DNA of 34,572 nucleotides from Eubacterium sp. CAG:180 (GTDB taxonomy: Bacteria > Bacillota > Clostridia > Oscillospirales > Acutalibacteraceae). The stretch lies in assembly GCA_000432435.1 (NCBI GenBank), contig HF993131.1, forward strand, positions 177,716 to 212,287, given 5' to 3'. The position numbers and the translations under genes were made by a program. Each line of letters begins with the position of its first letter. Within the stretch, counting starts at the first letter, position 1. Positions 6,660 to 15,273 of this stretch are shown piece by piece. Under the pieces are notes generated by a model. That model did not search any database, was not told the origin of the DNA, and saw only the letters and a program-made list of their open reading frames with translations.

Positions 6660-7427
6660 ATGAATAAAACACTTCGTAAAGCTGTTATTGCAGGCAACTG
6701 GAAAATGAATAAAACTCCGAGCGAAGCTAAGGCTCTTATTAAGGAGATGAAGCCGCTTGTAAAGGATGCAGATTGTGATGTGGTTCTCTGCGTACCTTAT
6801 ATTGATATCCCTGCCGCTGTTGAGGCTGCTAAAGGTTCCAATATAAAAATCGGTGCGGAAAATATTCACTTTAAGGCTTCAGGTGCATTTACCGGCGAGG
6901 TTTCGGCAGATATGCTCAAGGAAGCAGGAGTTGAATACGTTATTGTCGGTCACTCGGAGAGAAGAACATACTTCGGTGAAACCGACCAGACCGTTAACCT
7001 TCGTGCTCTTGCAGCTTTGAACGCTGGCTTTAAGACTATTATTTGTGTCGGCGAAACACTTGAGCAGAGAGAACTTGGTTATACTGAAACTCTTTTGAAA
7101 TTCCAGACTAAGATGGCACTTACAAATGTAACAAAGGAACAGCTTGCAAATGTCATAATCGCTTATGAGCCTGTTTGGGCAATCGGTACTGGCGTAACAG
7201 CCACATCCGATCAGGCTGATGAGGGTAACGGCTTTGTAAGAGCTGCTATCGAGGAAGCCTACGGTAAAGATGCTGCTGAGAGCGTAACAGTTCAGTACGG
7301 CGGTTCAATGAATGCGAAAAATGCCGAAGAACTTCTTTCTAAAGTAAATGTTGACGGCGGACTTATCGGTGGTGCGTCTCTTAAAGCCCAGGATTTCTCC
7401 GTAATAGTTGCCGCTGCTTCTAAATAA
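6660..7427 (+). CDS. tpiA: Triosephosphate isomerase
   Basis: TpiA interconverts dihydroxyacetone phosphate and glyceraldehyde 3-phosphate. The 255-residue TIM barrel has the substrate Lys in AGNWKMN (residues 12-18), the catalytic His in VGHSERR and the catalytic Glu in AYEPVWAIGTG, followed by the phosphate-binding QYGGSMN and GGLIGGASL. The ATG at 6660 is chosen because ATAAAGGAG sits upstream; a longer open frame back to 6492 overlaps pgk and has no conserved residues. It follows pgk by 58 bases. Confidence 0.98.
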   Translation: MNKTLRKAVIAGNWKMNKTPSEAKALIKEMKPLVKDADCDVVLCVPYIDIPAAVEAAKGSNIKIGAENIHFKASGAFTGEVSADMLKEAGVEYVIVGHSERRTYFGETDQTVNLRALAALNAGFKTIICVGETLEQRELGYTETLLKFQTKMALTNVTKEQLANVIIAYEPVWAIGTGVTATSDQADEGNGFVRAAIEEAYGKDAAESVTVQYGGSMNAKNAEELLSKVNVDGGLIGGASLKAQDFSVIVAAASK

Positions 7428-7456
7428 TGATTGAATAGTTAGATAAGGTGATTTGA

Positions 7457-8989
7457 ATGAAAAAACCTGTTGTTTTATGTATAATGGACGGCTTCGGCCA
7501 CAACCCGTCCGATTACGGCAATGCGATAAAAGCTGCTAATACTCCGCGGTTAGATGAATTTATGAAGAATGATCCCATGACATATATCGGAGCTTCAGGA
7601 ATGGATGTAGGCCTTCCGGACGGCCAAATGGGTAACAGCGAGGTAGGTCATACAAATATCGGTGCCGGCAGAGTAGTTTATCAGGAACTCACAAGAATTA
7701 CTAAGGCAATAACCGACGGTGATTTCTTTAAGAATCCGGCATTTATGGGTGCGGTTGAAAATTGCAAAAAATACGGTACGGCTCTCCACTTGATAGGCCT
7801 TTTATCCGACGGCGGCGTACACAGCCACAATACTCATCTTTATGCTTTACTGGAACTCGCTAAACGTAACGGCATTAAGGACGTTTATGTTCATTGTCTT
7901 CTTGACGGTCGTGACGTACCGCCGGCATCCGGAGTTGAGTATATAAAAGAGCTTGAAGATAGAATGAGCGAAATCGGTGTTGGCAAAATTGCTACCTTAA
8001 TGGGCAGATTTTATGCTATGGACCGTGACAATATGTGGGACAGAGTCGGAATGGCATACAGGGCTATGGTCAACGGTGAAGGCGTACACAATTCAAACGC
8101 CGTTGATGCAGTCGAAAAGTCTTATGAGACAATCGATGGTGACGGTAAGCATCTTACAGACGAATTTGTTATGCCCACAGTATGCTCCGAAGACGGCAAA
8201 ATTAAAGAAAATGATTCTGTGGTATTCTTTAATTTCCGTCCGGACCGTGCAAGAGAAATAACAAGAGCTTTTGTGGATCCTGAATTTAAAGGATTCGAAA
8301 GGAAGTATTTCCCTCTTTATTATGTTTGCATGACTCAGTATGATGAGACTATGCCGAATGTTAAGGTCGCTTTTGCACCTGAGGCTCTTAAAAATACTAT
8401 GGGAGAATATCTTTCTTCTCTCGGCAAAACACAGCTTCGTATAGCTGAGACACAAAAATATGCGCACGTTACATTTTTCTTTAACGGTGGAGAAGAAAAA
8501 GTATATCCGGGCGAAGACAGAGTCCTTATCGATTCACCCAAAATTTCAACATTTGACTTGAAGCCTGAGATGAGTGCTTATGAGGTCTGCGACGCCGCTT
8601 GTGAGAGAATACTCAGCGGAAAATACGATGTTGTAATTCTTAACTACGCTAACTGTGATATGGTGGGGCACACGGGTGTTTTCCCTGCGGCGGTAAAAGC
8701 TGTTGAAACTGTTGATGAATGCGTCGGTAAGCTTGTTGATGCAGTCAATAAGATGGGCGGCGTTACACTTATAACCGCGGACCACGGTAATGCAGATAAA
8801 ATGTATGCTGAGGACGGAACACCGTTTACTGCCCACACAACCAATCCCGTTCCGTTGATTGTAGTAGGTTATGATTGCAAGCTCAAACAAAATGGCGGCA
8901 GACTCTGCGACCTTGCGCCTACAATGCTTGACATTATGGGACTTGCAAAACCTGCTGAGATGACAGGTGTTTCTCTTATTGAAAAGTAA
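7457..8989 (+). CDS. gpmI: 2,3-bisphosphoglycerate-independent phosphoglycerate mutase
   Basis: This 510-residue alkaline-phosphatase-superfamily enzyme converts 3- to 2-phosphoglycerate using two Mn ions. Visible are metal-binding LCIMDGFGHN near the start, the phosphorylated Ser in GQMGNSEVGHTNIGAGR (about residue 60), DGRDVPP, GRFYAMDRDNMWDR, FFNFRPDRAREI and the C-terminal metal sites YANCDMVGHTG and TADHGNADKM. Length is standard. It begins after AAGGTG, 29 bases after tpiA. Its last 14 bases overlap the 3' end of the convergent spmB gene and no terminator lies between them. Confidence 0.98.
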   Translation: MKKPVVLCIMDGFGHNPSDYGNAIKAANTPRLDEFMKNDPMTYIGASGMDVGLPDGQMGNSEVGHTNIGAGRVVYQELTRITKAITDGDFFKNPAFMGAVENCKKYGTALHLIGLLSDGGVHSHNTHLYALLELAKRNGIKDVYVHCLLDGRDVPPASGVEYIKELEDRMSEIGVGKIATLMGRFYAMDRDNMWDRVGMAYRAMVNGEGVHNSNAVDAVEKSYETIDGDGKHLTDEFVMPTVCSEDGKIKENDSVVFFNFRPDRAREITRAFVDPEFKGFERKYFPLYYVCMTQYDETMPNVKVAFAPEALKNTMGEYLSSLGKTQLRIAETQKYAHVTFFFNGGEEKVYPGEDRVLIDSPKISTFDLKPEMSAYEVCDAACERILSGKYDVVILNYANCDMVGHTGVFPAAVKAVETVDECVGKLVDAVNKMGGVTLITADHGNADKMYAEDGTPFTAHTTNPVPLIVVGYDCKLKQNGGRLCDLAPTMLDIMGLAKPAEMTGVSLIEK

Positions 8990-9500
8990 TAAGCTTCACC
9001 ATTAGGGTTGCTGTAATTACACTAACCATATTGGCACACAGCGAAGCAAAAGCTGTGTGCCTTATCTTTTTTATACCTATTGCTCCGTAATAAACGGTTA
9101 TTACATAAAAAGTGGTTTCAGTTGACGCCATTACAGCGGAAGCACATCTGCCTATAAATGAGTCGCAGCCATAGTCTTTTAGCAGATTTTCAAATATGCT
9201 TAGGGACCCGCTGCCTGACAGCGGAGTTAGTGTTATCAGAGGTATCAGTTCGGCAGGGATACCGATATTTGTAAAAACAGGCGTTATAAGTTTTGTGAAG
9301 TAATCGCAGAGACCCGATTTTGTAAACATATTTACTGCCAGCATCATTGCCGTAATCGCCGGGAAGATGGCCAACCCGGTTTTGAGTCCTGACGGCACGC
9401 CATCGGTAAAATCCTGAAAGACGTTTCTCTTTTTCAAGAGCGAATAACATACTGTCCCTGCAATGAAAATAATGAATATGTAAGCACCTATTTTATTCAT
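8976..9500 (-). CDS. spmB: Spore maturation protein B
   Basis: SpmB, with SpmA, is a membrane protein needed for core dehydration and heat resistance of spores in Bacillus and Clostridium. The 174-residue protein has several hydrophobic segments and the conserved gate-like motifs FPAITAMMLAVNMF, LTPLSGSGSL and MASTETTFYVITVYYGA of the nucleoside-recognition (Gate) family. I prefer ATG 9500, with GGTGG about 8 bases upstream, over GTG 9512. It overlaps the end of spmA by 8 bases, so the two are translationally coupled. Confidence 0.93.
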   Translation of the reverse strand: MNKIGAYIFIIFIAGTVCYSLLKKRNVFQDFTDGVPSGLKTGLAIFPAITAMMLAVNMFTKSGLCDYFTKLITPVFTNIGIPAELIPLITLTPLSGSGSLSIFENLLKDYGCDSFIGRCASAVMASTETTFYVITVYYGAIGIKKIRHTAFASLCANMVSVITATLMVKLITFQ

Positions 9501-10071
9501 ATTTGTTACCACCGAGCATCTTTGTCAAAATAATACCTGTTGCGACCGATGCAAATGAGGCTACGAGCGAAGCCGCCACAAAGTCCAAGGGATTTGCGGC
9601 ACCGTTATTTTGCCTTACAGCTGCTATTGTAGACGGAAACACCTTTAAAGCTGTTGAGTTTAAGACTACAAACATAACCATATTGTTTGTGGCTGTATAT
9701 CCGTTAGGTCTGTCTTTTGCAAACTCTTTCATAACCAATATACCAAGCGGAGTCGAGGCGTTTCCAAGTCCTAACAGTCCTGCTGCCATGCTGAGACTTA
9801 TCGCGTCAAAAAGTTTGCTTTTGGGTTTTACATCTTTAAATAAAAGCTTAATAATAGGGGACAGGGCCTTTGAAAATAATTTATTTAAGCCTGATTTTTC
9901 TATAATATTCATAATGCCACCCCAAAAGCAAAATACCCCTAATACAGATAGCAAAAATTCAACCGATTGTTTGCCGGATGCAATAATAGCACTTGATAAG
10001 CCCTCTGTACTGCCACAAATAAATGAAAATATTACGCTTAGAAGAATTATGGCACACCATATATAATTCAT
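9493..10071 (-). CDS. spmA: Spore maturation protein A
   Basis: This is the partner of SpmB, a 192-residue multi-pass membrane protein close to the Bacillus length of about 196. The family motifs are seen: FCFWGGIMNIIEKSGL, GLGNASTPLGI and VVLNSTALKVFPSTIAAVR. I start it at ATG 10071, with GGTGATAG 8-13 bases upstream on the - strand; an upstream ATG at 10092 has no ribosome site. The pair supports an endospore-forming host. In spore formers such genes are expressed in the forespore, but no clear forespore promoter could be assigned here. Confidence 0.93.
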   Translation of the reverse strand: MNYIWCAIILLSVIFSFICGSTEGLSSAIIASGKQSVEFLLSVLGVFCFWGGIMNIIEKSGLNKLFSKALSPIIKLLFKDVKPKSKLFDAISLSMAAGLLGLGNASTPLGILVMKEFAKDRPNGYTATNNMVMFVVLNSTALKVFPSTIAAVRQNNGAANPLDFVAASLVASFASVATGIILTKMLGGNKYE

Positions 10072-10132
10072 CACTTCTATCACCGATACCATGTATATTC
10101 ATATGAAATGATAAATAGATATTGCATTTTCG

Positions 10133-10161
10133 TTGACATAATAATTTTAAAATGCTATATT
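10133..10161 (+). promoter_or_regulatory. Strong sigma-A promoter of the AbrB-like gene
   Basis: Consensus TTGACA (10133-10138), exactly 17 bases, then TATATT (10156-10161). The start codon lies 55 bases downstream, so the leader is short. Confidence 0.85.
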
Positions 10162-10216
10162 ATGTCAAAAGGAAGTTCCGAATGTTGCTTTTTGTTGAAT
10201 GTTAGGAGTGAATATT

Positions 10217-10471
10217 ATGAAATCTACGGGCATGGTCCGTGGAATTGATAAAATGGGCAGGGTGGTACTGCCGACCGAGACCCGTAAGCTTTTGAACCTC
10301 GTAGCAGGTAAAAGTGCCGTAGAGATATATACTGATGACGACTCCATCGTTTTAAAAAAATATGTTCCGGCGTGTATTTTTTGCGATAGTGTAGATGATA
10401 TTGTAGAGTATAAAGGAAATAAAATTTGTAAGCAGTGTATTGAAAAACTAAATGCACTTGCAGAAGAATAA
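10217..10471 (+). CDS. AbrB/SpoVT-family DNA-binding protein with C-terminal zinc ribbon
   Basis: The 84-residue protein has an N-terminal swapped-hairpin AbrB domain (residues 1-48: MVRGIDKMGRVVLPTETRKL, then VEIYTDDDSIVLKKY). A short C-terminal segment with two cysteine pairs (CIFC and CKQC, about 18 residues apart) is a likely zinc ribbon. AbrB-type proteins are dimeric or tetrameric transition-state regulators. The zinc-tailed form is common in Clostridia. ATG 10217 is chosen for GGAGTG upstream; an ATG 18 bases earlier lacks one. The DUF188 gene follows one base after its stop. Confidence 0.92.
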   Translation: MKSTGMVRGIDKMGRVVLPTETRKLLNLVAGKSAVEIYTDDDSIVLKKYVPACIFCDSVDDIVEYKGNKICKQCIEKLNALAEE

Positions 10472-10472
10472 A

Positions 10473-10907
10473 ATGCGTATTTTTATTGATGCCGACGGAT
10501 GTCCTGTCACCGAATCAGCCATTAATTTTGCCAAACAACACAATATAGAGTGCTATGTTGTATGTGATACTTCTCATGAATTTTCGTTTAATTATGCAAG
10601 TGTTATTACAGTTTCAAAAGGCAAAGACAGTGCAGATTACAAAATAGTCAATCTTATATCACCCGGCGATATTGTGGTAACGCAGGATTATGGTCTTGCT
10701 GCTATGTGCCTTGCAAAGAATGCAAGGGCTATAAATCAAAACGGTTTGATTTATACTGACAATAACATTGACTTTCTTTTGCAGTCAAGGCATATTTCTC
10801 GTGAAATTCGTATGTCTGGCGGCAGAACGAAAGGACCGCATAAACGAAAAGATTTTCAAAATGAAGATTTTTTAAGGTCTCTTAAAAGTTTAATTGAGAA
10901 TAAATAA
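10473..10907 (+). CDS. YaiI/YqxD family DUF188 protein (PIN-like fold)
   Basis: The 144-residue protein starts IFIDADGCPV and continues with GKDSADYKIV and DIVVTQDYGLAAMCL, the hallmarks of the UPF0178/DUF188 family. These proteins have conserved acidic residues in a PIN-like arrangement, suggesting a nuclease, but the substrate is unknown. The C-terminal basic motif SGGRTKGPHKRKDF is also typical. The ATG at 10473 lies one base after the AbrB-like stop (TAAaATG), so translation is coupled; no separate ribosome site is evident apart from GCAGAAGA. An intrinsic terminator follows. Confidence 0.92.
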   Translation: MRIFIDADGCPVTESAINFAKQHNIECYVVCDTSHEFSFNYASVITVSKGKDSADYKIVNLISPGDIVVTQDYGLAAMCLAKNARAINQNGLIYTDNNIDFLLQSRHISREIRMSGGRTKGPHKRKDFQNEDFLRSLKSLIENK

Positions 10908-10945
10908 AAAACGATATCGAAGATTTAACTTCGATATCGTTTTTT
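10906..10945. terminator. Bidirectional terminator between DUF188 gene and rex
   Basis: A 17-bp perfect stem (AAAAAACGATATCGAAG and reverse complement, 10906-10922 with 10929-10945) and a 6-base loop, with A-run and T-run on the two sides. It serves the + strand gene on its left and the - strand rex operon on its right. Confidence 0.95.
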
Positions 10946-10959
10946 TGTGTTGATTGTAA

Positions 10960-11592
10960 TTAAAGGTTACTTACATGATAACTGAGAGTCATAAGGCTAT
11001 CGGAAAGATGTACATTTTCAACTGCAACATTTGGGTAATCCGAAGCAATATCATAATGACTGAAATTCCAAAATCCTTTTACACCGAGTTTAACAAGCTC
11101 ATCAACAATTTCTTTTGCATTATCGCTTGGTATACAAAGCACTGCAACGGCAGGGGAGTTGTCGCGACAAAAATCATACAGACCGTTAATATGTCTTACG
11201 GGTATGTTACGTACAAGCTTGCCTGCAAGTGCTTCGTTTTTATCAAAAATACCGATGAGGTTAAACCCGCGTGCTTCAAAAGACATATGAGAAGCTATGG
11301 CGTGACCGAGATTTCCTGCACCTATTAGTATAGTCTTAAGATGATTGTTGACACCGAGTATAGAACCTATTTCTTTGTACAGCTGTTCGACATTATATCC
11401 GTATCCTTGCTGACCGAAGCCACCGAAGCAATTAAGATCCTGGCGAATTTGTGAAGCGGTAAAACCCATTCTTTTTGATAACTCACCGGATGATATACGA
11501 ACTGTTCCGTTCTTTTTTATTTCACCTAAAAAGCGATAATATCTCGGAAGTCTTTTAACAACAGATAACGATACCGAATCATTTTTTGCCAT
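10960..11592 (-). CDS. rex: Redox-sensing transcriptional repressor Rex
   Basis: Rex senses the NADH/NAD+ ratio and represses fermentation and redox genes. The 210-residue protein has an N-terminal winged helix (residues 8-75; KRLPRYYRFL, SSGELSKRMGFTASQIRQDL, GFGQQGYGYNVE) and a Rossmann domain with LIGAGNLGHAIASH for NADH, followed by FDKN and VLCIPSDNA. It starts at ATG 11592 after GAGGTGA, 13 bases beyond the icd stop, and is the last gene of the leftward acn-icd-rex operon. This suggests feedback control of its own operon. A strong terminator follows. Confidence 0.96.
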   Translation of the reverse strand: MAKNDSVSLSVVKRLPRYYRFLGEIKKNGTVRISSGELSKRMGFTASQIRQDLNCFGGFGQQGYGYNVEQLYKEIGSILGVNNHLKTILIGAGNLGHAIASHMSFEARGFNLIGIFDKNEALAGKLVRNIPVRHINGLYDFCRDNSPAVAVLCIPSDNAKEIVDELVKLGVKGFWNFSHYDIASDYPNVAVENVHLSDSLMTLSYHVSNL

Positions 11593-11605
11593 TACTCAGT
11601 TCACC

Positions 11606-12775
11606 TCACTTTGAAAGCTTTTGAACGGTTTCCATTACATAATCGCCGAATTCGCTGCATGTTGCACCGTCTTCTCGTCCGGTAATTACATATTTTTTAT
11701 CGGTGAACATACAGTAATCCAGAGCCTTTTCAAGAAGATCTGCTTTGTCTTGTTTACCGATGTGCGACAGAAGCATAACTGTAGCACGGAGCATGGAGCA
11801 AGGATCGGCATATTGACCTCTTCCTTCGGAAATCATACGCGGAGCAGAACCGTGTATAGCTTCGAACATTGCATATCTTTTCCCGAGATTAGCACTTCCT
11901 GCCGTGCCGACGCCGCCTTGGAATTCGGCAGCTTCGTCGGTTATAATATCGCCGTATAGATTCGGGAGAACAAAAACTTTAAAGTCTTTGCGGCGCTTTT
12001 CATCAATAAGCTTTGCTGTGGTTATGTCGATATACCATTCATCAGTAGTGATTTCAGGGTACTCCTTGCCGATATTTTTGCATATGTTGAGGAATTTACC
12101 GTCTGTCGTTTTAATAACATTAGCTTTGTTGATAATTGATACGCGATCTTTGTGATTCTTACGAGCATACTCATACGCCATTTTGGCAATTCTTTCCGAA
12201 CCTTCACTTGTTGCTACAACAAAATCAAATGCAAGATCGTCGTCAACATTTATGCCCTTTGAACCTACGGCATAAGCACCCTCGGTATTTTCGCGGAAAA
12301 ATGTCCAATCTATTCCTTTTTCAGGAACTTTTACAGGGCGAACATTTGCAAATAAATCAAGAGCTTTTCTCATGGCAACATTGGCACTTTCGATGTTGGG
12401 CATACCGCTGCCTGCTTGCGGTGTCGTTGTTGGGCCTTTTAAAATAACGTGACATGATTTAAGCTCTTCCAGAACATCGTCGGGAATAGCCTGCATATGG
12501 GCAATTCTGTTTTCTATTGTAAGTCCGTCGATGACTTTAAACTCAACTTTTCCGGCTTTAACATCGTCTTCAAGCATATACTCAAGAACTCGTGCCGATT
12601 CTTTTGTTATAATCGGTCCAATGCCGTCTCCGCCGCAAACGCCGATGACTATTTTATCAAGTTTATCATAGTCAATACTGTCCTTTTGAGCTTTAATTCT
12701 GTCTGAACGTTCCGATTGCTCGCGAACGAGTGCTTCAAACTTTTTTAAAGCTTCCTGCAAATTTTCTTCAGTCAT
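11606..12775 (-). CDS. icd: NAD-type isocitrate dehydrogenase (isocitrate/isopropylmalate family)
   Basis: The 389-residue protein belongs to the beta-decarboxylating dehydrogenases: GVCGGDGIGP at the start, FFRENTEGAYAVG (substrate Ser/Asn region), INKANVIKTTDG, and VLPNLYGDIITDEAAEFQGG with the metal-binding aspartates, then EAIHGSAPR. It oxidises isocitrate to 2-oxoglutarate for glutamate synthesis. ATG 12775 is chosen for AGGAGG upstream. A 30-residue extension to 12862 would overlap acn. A homoisocitrate or isopropylmalate substrate is less likely because acn is adjacent. Cofactor choice (NAD versus NADP) is inferred. Confidence 0.92.
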   Translation of the reverse strand: MTEENLQEALKKFEALVREQSERSDRIKAQKDSIDYDKLDKIVIGVCGGDGIGPIITKESARVLEYMLEDDVKAGKVEFKVIDGLTIENRIAHMQAIPDDVLEELKSCHVILKGPTTTPQAGSGMPNIESANVAMRKALDLFANVRPVKVPEKGIDWTFFRENTEGAYAVGSKGINVDDDLAFDFVVATSEGSERIAKMAYEYARKNHKDRVSIINKANVIKTTDGKFLNICKNIGKEYPEITTDEWYIDITTAKLIDEKRRKDFKVFVLPNLYGDIITDEAAEFQGGVGTAGSANLGKRYAMFEAIHGSAPRMISEGRGQYADPCSMLRATVMLLSHIGKQDKADLLEKALDYCMFTDKKYVITGREDGATCSEFGDYVMETVQKLSK

Positions 12776-12788
12776 TTTTATCCTCCTA

Positions 12789-14720
12789 TTATAATGATTC
12801 TCTTGTGTAGTTGAGAAGACCGCCCGCAAGGATAATATCCTTTTGGCGTGTTGACAAATCATATTTAAGCTCGAACTTTTCGCCGGTTGTTTCGTTAAGC
12901 AACATCACGGGTTTGTCTGAGAGTATCTCGTCTTTTACATTTTTAAGACCGAGAAGGTCGCCCTCGGAAATCTTGTCGTAATCATCGGGGTTTTTAAAGT
13001 TGAGAGGCAATATACCGGCATTAATAAGATTTGCACAGTGAATTCTTGCAAATGATTTTGTGATAACCGCCTTTATACCGAGATAAAGCGGAACCAAAGC
13101 CGCATGTTCACGAGAAGAGCCCTGACCGTAGTTGGCGCCGCCGATTATAATTCCTTTGCCTTCTTTTTTACATCTGTCGGGGAATTCCTTGTCGCACACT
13201 CCGAAGCAGAACTGTGAAAGGTAAGGTATATTTGAGCGATAGGGTAGTATCTTGGCACCTGCCGGCATAATATGATCGGTGGTTATATCATCTCCGACTT
13301 TGAGAAGTGCTTTAGCTTCAATGCTCTCCGGTAATTTTTCGGTTTTTGGGAACGGTTTGATGTTTGGACCGTAAATAACCTCAACCTTGTCTGCGTCTTC
13401 TTCTGAAGCGGGCATTTCTATCATATTGTCATTAACAATAAATCTGTCGGGCATAAGGATGTGAAGCGGTTCTCCGTTTTCTCTCGGATCGGTCAATACA
13501 CCGGTGATTGCCGATACCGCGGCAGTCTCGGGGCTTACAAGGTATATTCCTGCGTCTGCGGTTCCTGAACGTCCCTCAAAGTTTCTGTTGAACGTTCTGA
13601 GAGAAATGCCTTTTGAATTAGGCGACTGACCCATACCTATACATGGTCCGCAAGCGCTTTCGAGAATTCTGGCACCCGCATTTATCATATCCGAGAGTGC
13701 TCCGTTGAGTGCAAGCATATTAAGCACCTGCTTTGAACCCGGAGCGATGCTCAGGCTGACGTTTTCGGCAACGGTATGTCCCTTTAATATAGCCGCGACT
13801 TTCAGCATATCCATTAAAGAGGAATTAGTGCATGAGCCTATGCATACCTGGTCAATTTTAATTTTGCCTATTTCAGAAACCTTTTTTACTTTATCGGGCA
13901 TATGCGGCATAGCTGCAAGAGGCTCAAGAGAAGAAAGGTCTATTTCAATAAATTCGTCGTATACCGCATCGCTGTCGGCAGAAAGCTCTGTCCAATCATC
14001 AACTCTGCCTTGTGCTTCAAGAAACGCCTTGGTTATTTCATCTGACGGGAAAACCGACGTTGTTGCTCCAAGCTCAGCACCCATATTAGTTATAGTTGCT
14101 CTCTCCGGAACGGATAAAGATTTAACGCCTTCGCCTGTATACTCGATTATTTTGCCTACACCGCCCTTAACAGTCATTCTTCTGAGAACTTCAAGGATTA
14201 CGTCTTTGGCCGTAACATAAGGGCTGAGTTTTCCGGTAAGATGTACATTGACGATTTTCGGCATGGTAATATAGTATGTGCCGCCGCCCATTGCAACAGC
14301 TACGTCAAGTCCACCTGCACCCATAGCGAGCATACCTATACCGCCGCCTGTGGGTGTGTGGCTGTCAGAGCCAATAAGCGTTTTTCCGGGTTTGCCGAAA
14401 CGTTCTAAGTGTACTTGATGGCAAATACCGTTTCCCGGACGAGAAAATCTAATTCCGCGTTTCTTTGCAACACTGCCTATAAAACGATGGTCATCTGCAT
14501 TCTCAAATCCTGTCTGCAAGGTATTATGGTCAACATAAGCAACCGAAAGCTCTGTTTTAACTCTTTTAATGCCCATGGCTTCAAATTCAAGATATGCCAT
14601 AGTGCCGGTTGCATCCTGAGTAAGAGTCTGGTCTATTTTGAGACCGACCTCACTGCCGACTTTCATTTCTCCGCTGACAAGATGTGACTTAATAAGCTTT
14701 TGAGCTACTGTGTAACCCAT
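12789..14720 (-). CDS. acnA: Aconitate hydratase
   Basis: Aconitase isomerises citrate to isocitrate using a 4Fe-4S cluster. The 643-residue protein is of the short mitochondrial-like bacterial type. The cluster cysteines are visible: Cys297 in IGSCTNSS and Cys357 and Cys360 in SACGPCIGMG. Other motifs are GSDSHTPTGGGIGMLAMG (121-138) and the C-terminal swivel domain GANYGQGSSREHAALVPLYLG (split here only for naming). The start is ATG 14720, with AGGAG 10 bases upstream, rather than ATG 14744. icd begins 13 bases after its stop. Together the operon forms the oxidative branch from citrate to 2-oxoglutarate. Confidence 0.96.
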   Translation of the reverse strand: MGYTVAQKLIKSHLVSGEMKVGSEVGLKIDQTLTQDATGTMAYLEFEAMGIKRVKTELSVAYVDHNTLQTGFENADDHRFIGSVAKKRGIRFSRPGNGICHQVHLERFGKPGKTLIGSDSHTPTGGGIGMLAMGAGGLDVAVAMGGGTYYITMPKIVNVHLTGKLSPYVTAKDVILEVLRRMTVKGGVGKIIEYTGEGVKSLSVPERATITNMGAELGATTSVFPSDEITKAFLEAQGRVDDWTELSADSDAVYDEFIEIDLSSLEPLAAMPHMPDKVKKVSEIGKIKIDQVCIGSCTNSSLMDMLKVAAILKGHTVAENVSLSIAPGSKQVLNMLALNGALSDMINAGARILESACGPCIGMGQSPNSKGISLRTFNRNFEGRSGTADAGIYLVSPETAAVSAITGVLTDPRENGEPLHILMPDRFIVNDNMIEMPASEEDADKVEVIYGPNIKPFPKTEKLPESIEAKALLKVGDDITTDHIMPAGAKILPYRSNIPYLSQFCFGVCDKEFPDRCKKEGKGIIIGGANYGQGSSREHAALVPLYLGIKAVITKSFARIHCANLINAGILPLNFKNPDDYDKISEGDLLGLKNVKDEILSDKPVMLLNETTGEKFELKYDLSTRQKDIILAGGLLNYTRESL

Positions 14721-14748
14721 ATAGATCGCTCCTAACTTTTTCACATTT

Positions 14749-14788
14749 TTAACAATCTTATTTTAATCCATATGAAATACTTTGTCAA
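14749..14788 (-). promoter_or_regulatory. acn-icd-rex promoter with a possible Rex half-site
   Basis: On the - strand, TTGACA (14788-14783), 17 bases and TAAAAT (14765-14760) form a near-consensus promoter 40 bases before the acn start. Immediately downstream TTGTTAA (14755-14749) equals one half of the clostridial Rex operator TTGTTAA-N4-TTAACAA; the second half is poor (GTGAAAA). Binding here would cover the transcription start. Confidence 0.7.
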
Positions 14789-14945
14789 TGAATTATCAAG
14801 TGAATTTTCATCATATAACCTGATTTTCTTTAATAATAGGGAAATAGAGATTATATCATAGCAAGTCTGCATAAATATAAGAGGTTTATGTGTACCGCTT
14901 TGCGCTTGAAAACAAAATAACCTAAAAAAAGCAAAAAAATAAAGC

Positions 14946-14967
14946 TTACCGCTTAAAAAGGCGGTAA
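14946..14967. other. Hairpin in the acn-tepA intergenic region
   Basis: TTACCGC (14946-14952) pairs with GCGGTAA (14961-14967); T-rich runs follow on both strands (ATATTTTTTT rightward; GCTTTATTTTTTT leftward). It looks like a small bidirectional terminator. The surrounding gap 14789-15179 is very AT-rich and holds no gene that I can support. Confidence 0.45.
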
Positions 14968-15179
14968 ACAATATTTTTTTGCCCAGAAAATATTTGATCC
15001 CCTCAATAAACTAAATTATATACGTCATAATGGAAAAAGTCAATAAAAATTTTAAAAAAGTTTAAATTCTTTTATAAATTAAATGAGTTTTTGATTCGAA
15101 CTTGAGAAAAAGTAAAAAACAAGTGCTTTTTTACACTAATGGCAATAACAGTATTTTAAATATCAACCTGGAACAGCTA

Positions 15180-15208
15180 TTGCTATAAAAAAACATTTGT
15201 GCTAAAAT
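15180..15208 (+). promoter_or_regulatory. Probable promoter of the tepA operon
   Basis: TTGCTA (15180-15185), 17 bases and TAAAAT (15203-15208). A 14-base palindrome ATTATGGGCATAAT at 15231-15244 lies between it and the start codon and could be an operator. Confidence 0.55.
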
Positions 15209-15273
15209 AACTACAGTTATAAAATGAGTTATTATGGGCATAATGATATTTGACTTTATATGGGGGTATTGTT

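Noticed and set aside
9503..10066. 187-residue frame on the + strand
   Set aside because: It lies wholly opposite spmA, whose protein is clearly conserved; the frame has no ribosome site and no recognisable protein.
13705..14220. 171-residue + strand frame inside acnA
   Set aside because: Antisense shadow of aconitase with Ser/Thr-rich composition and no start signal.
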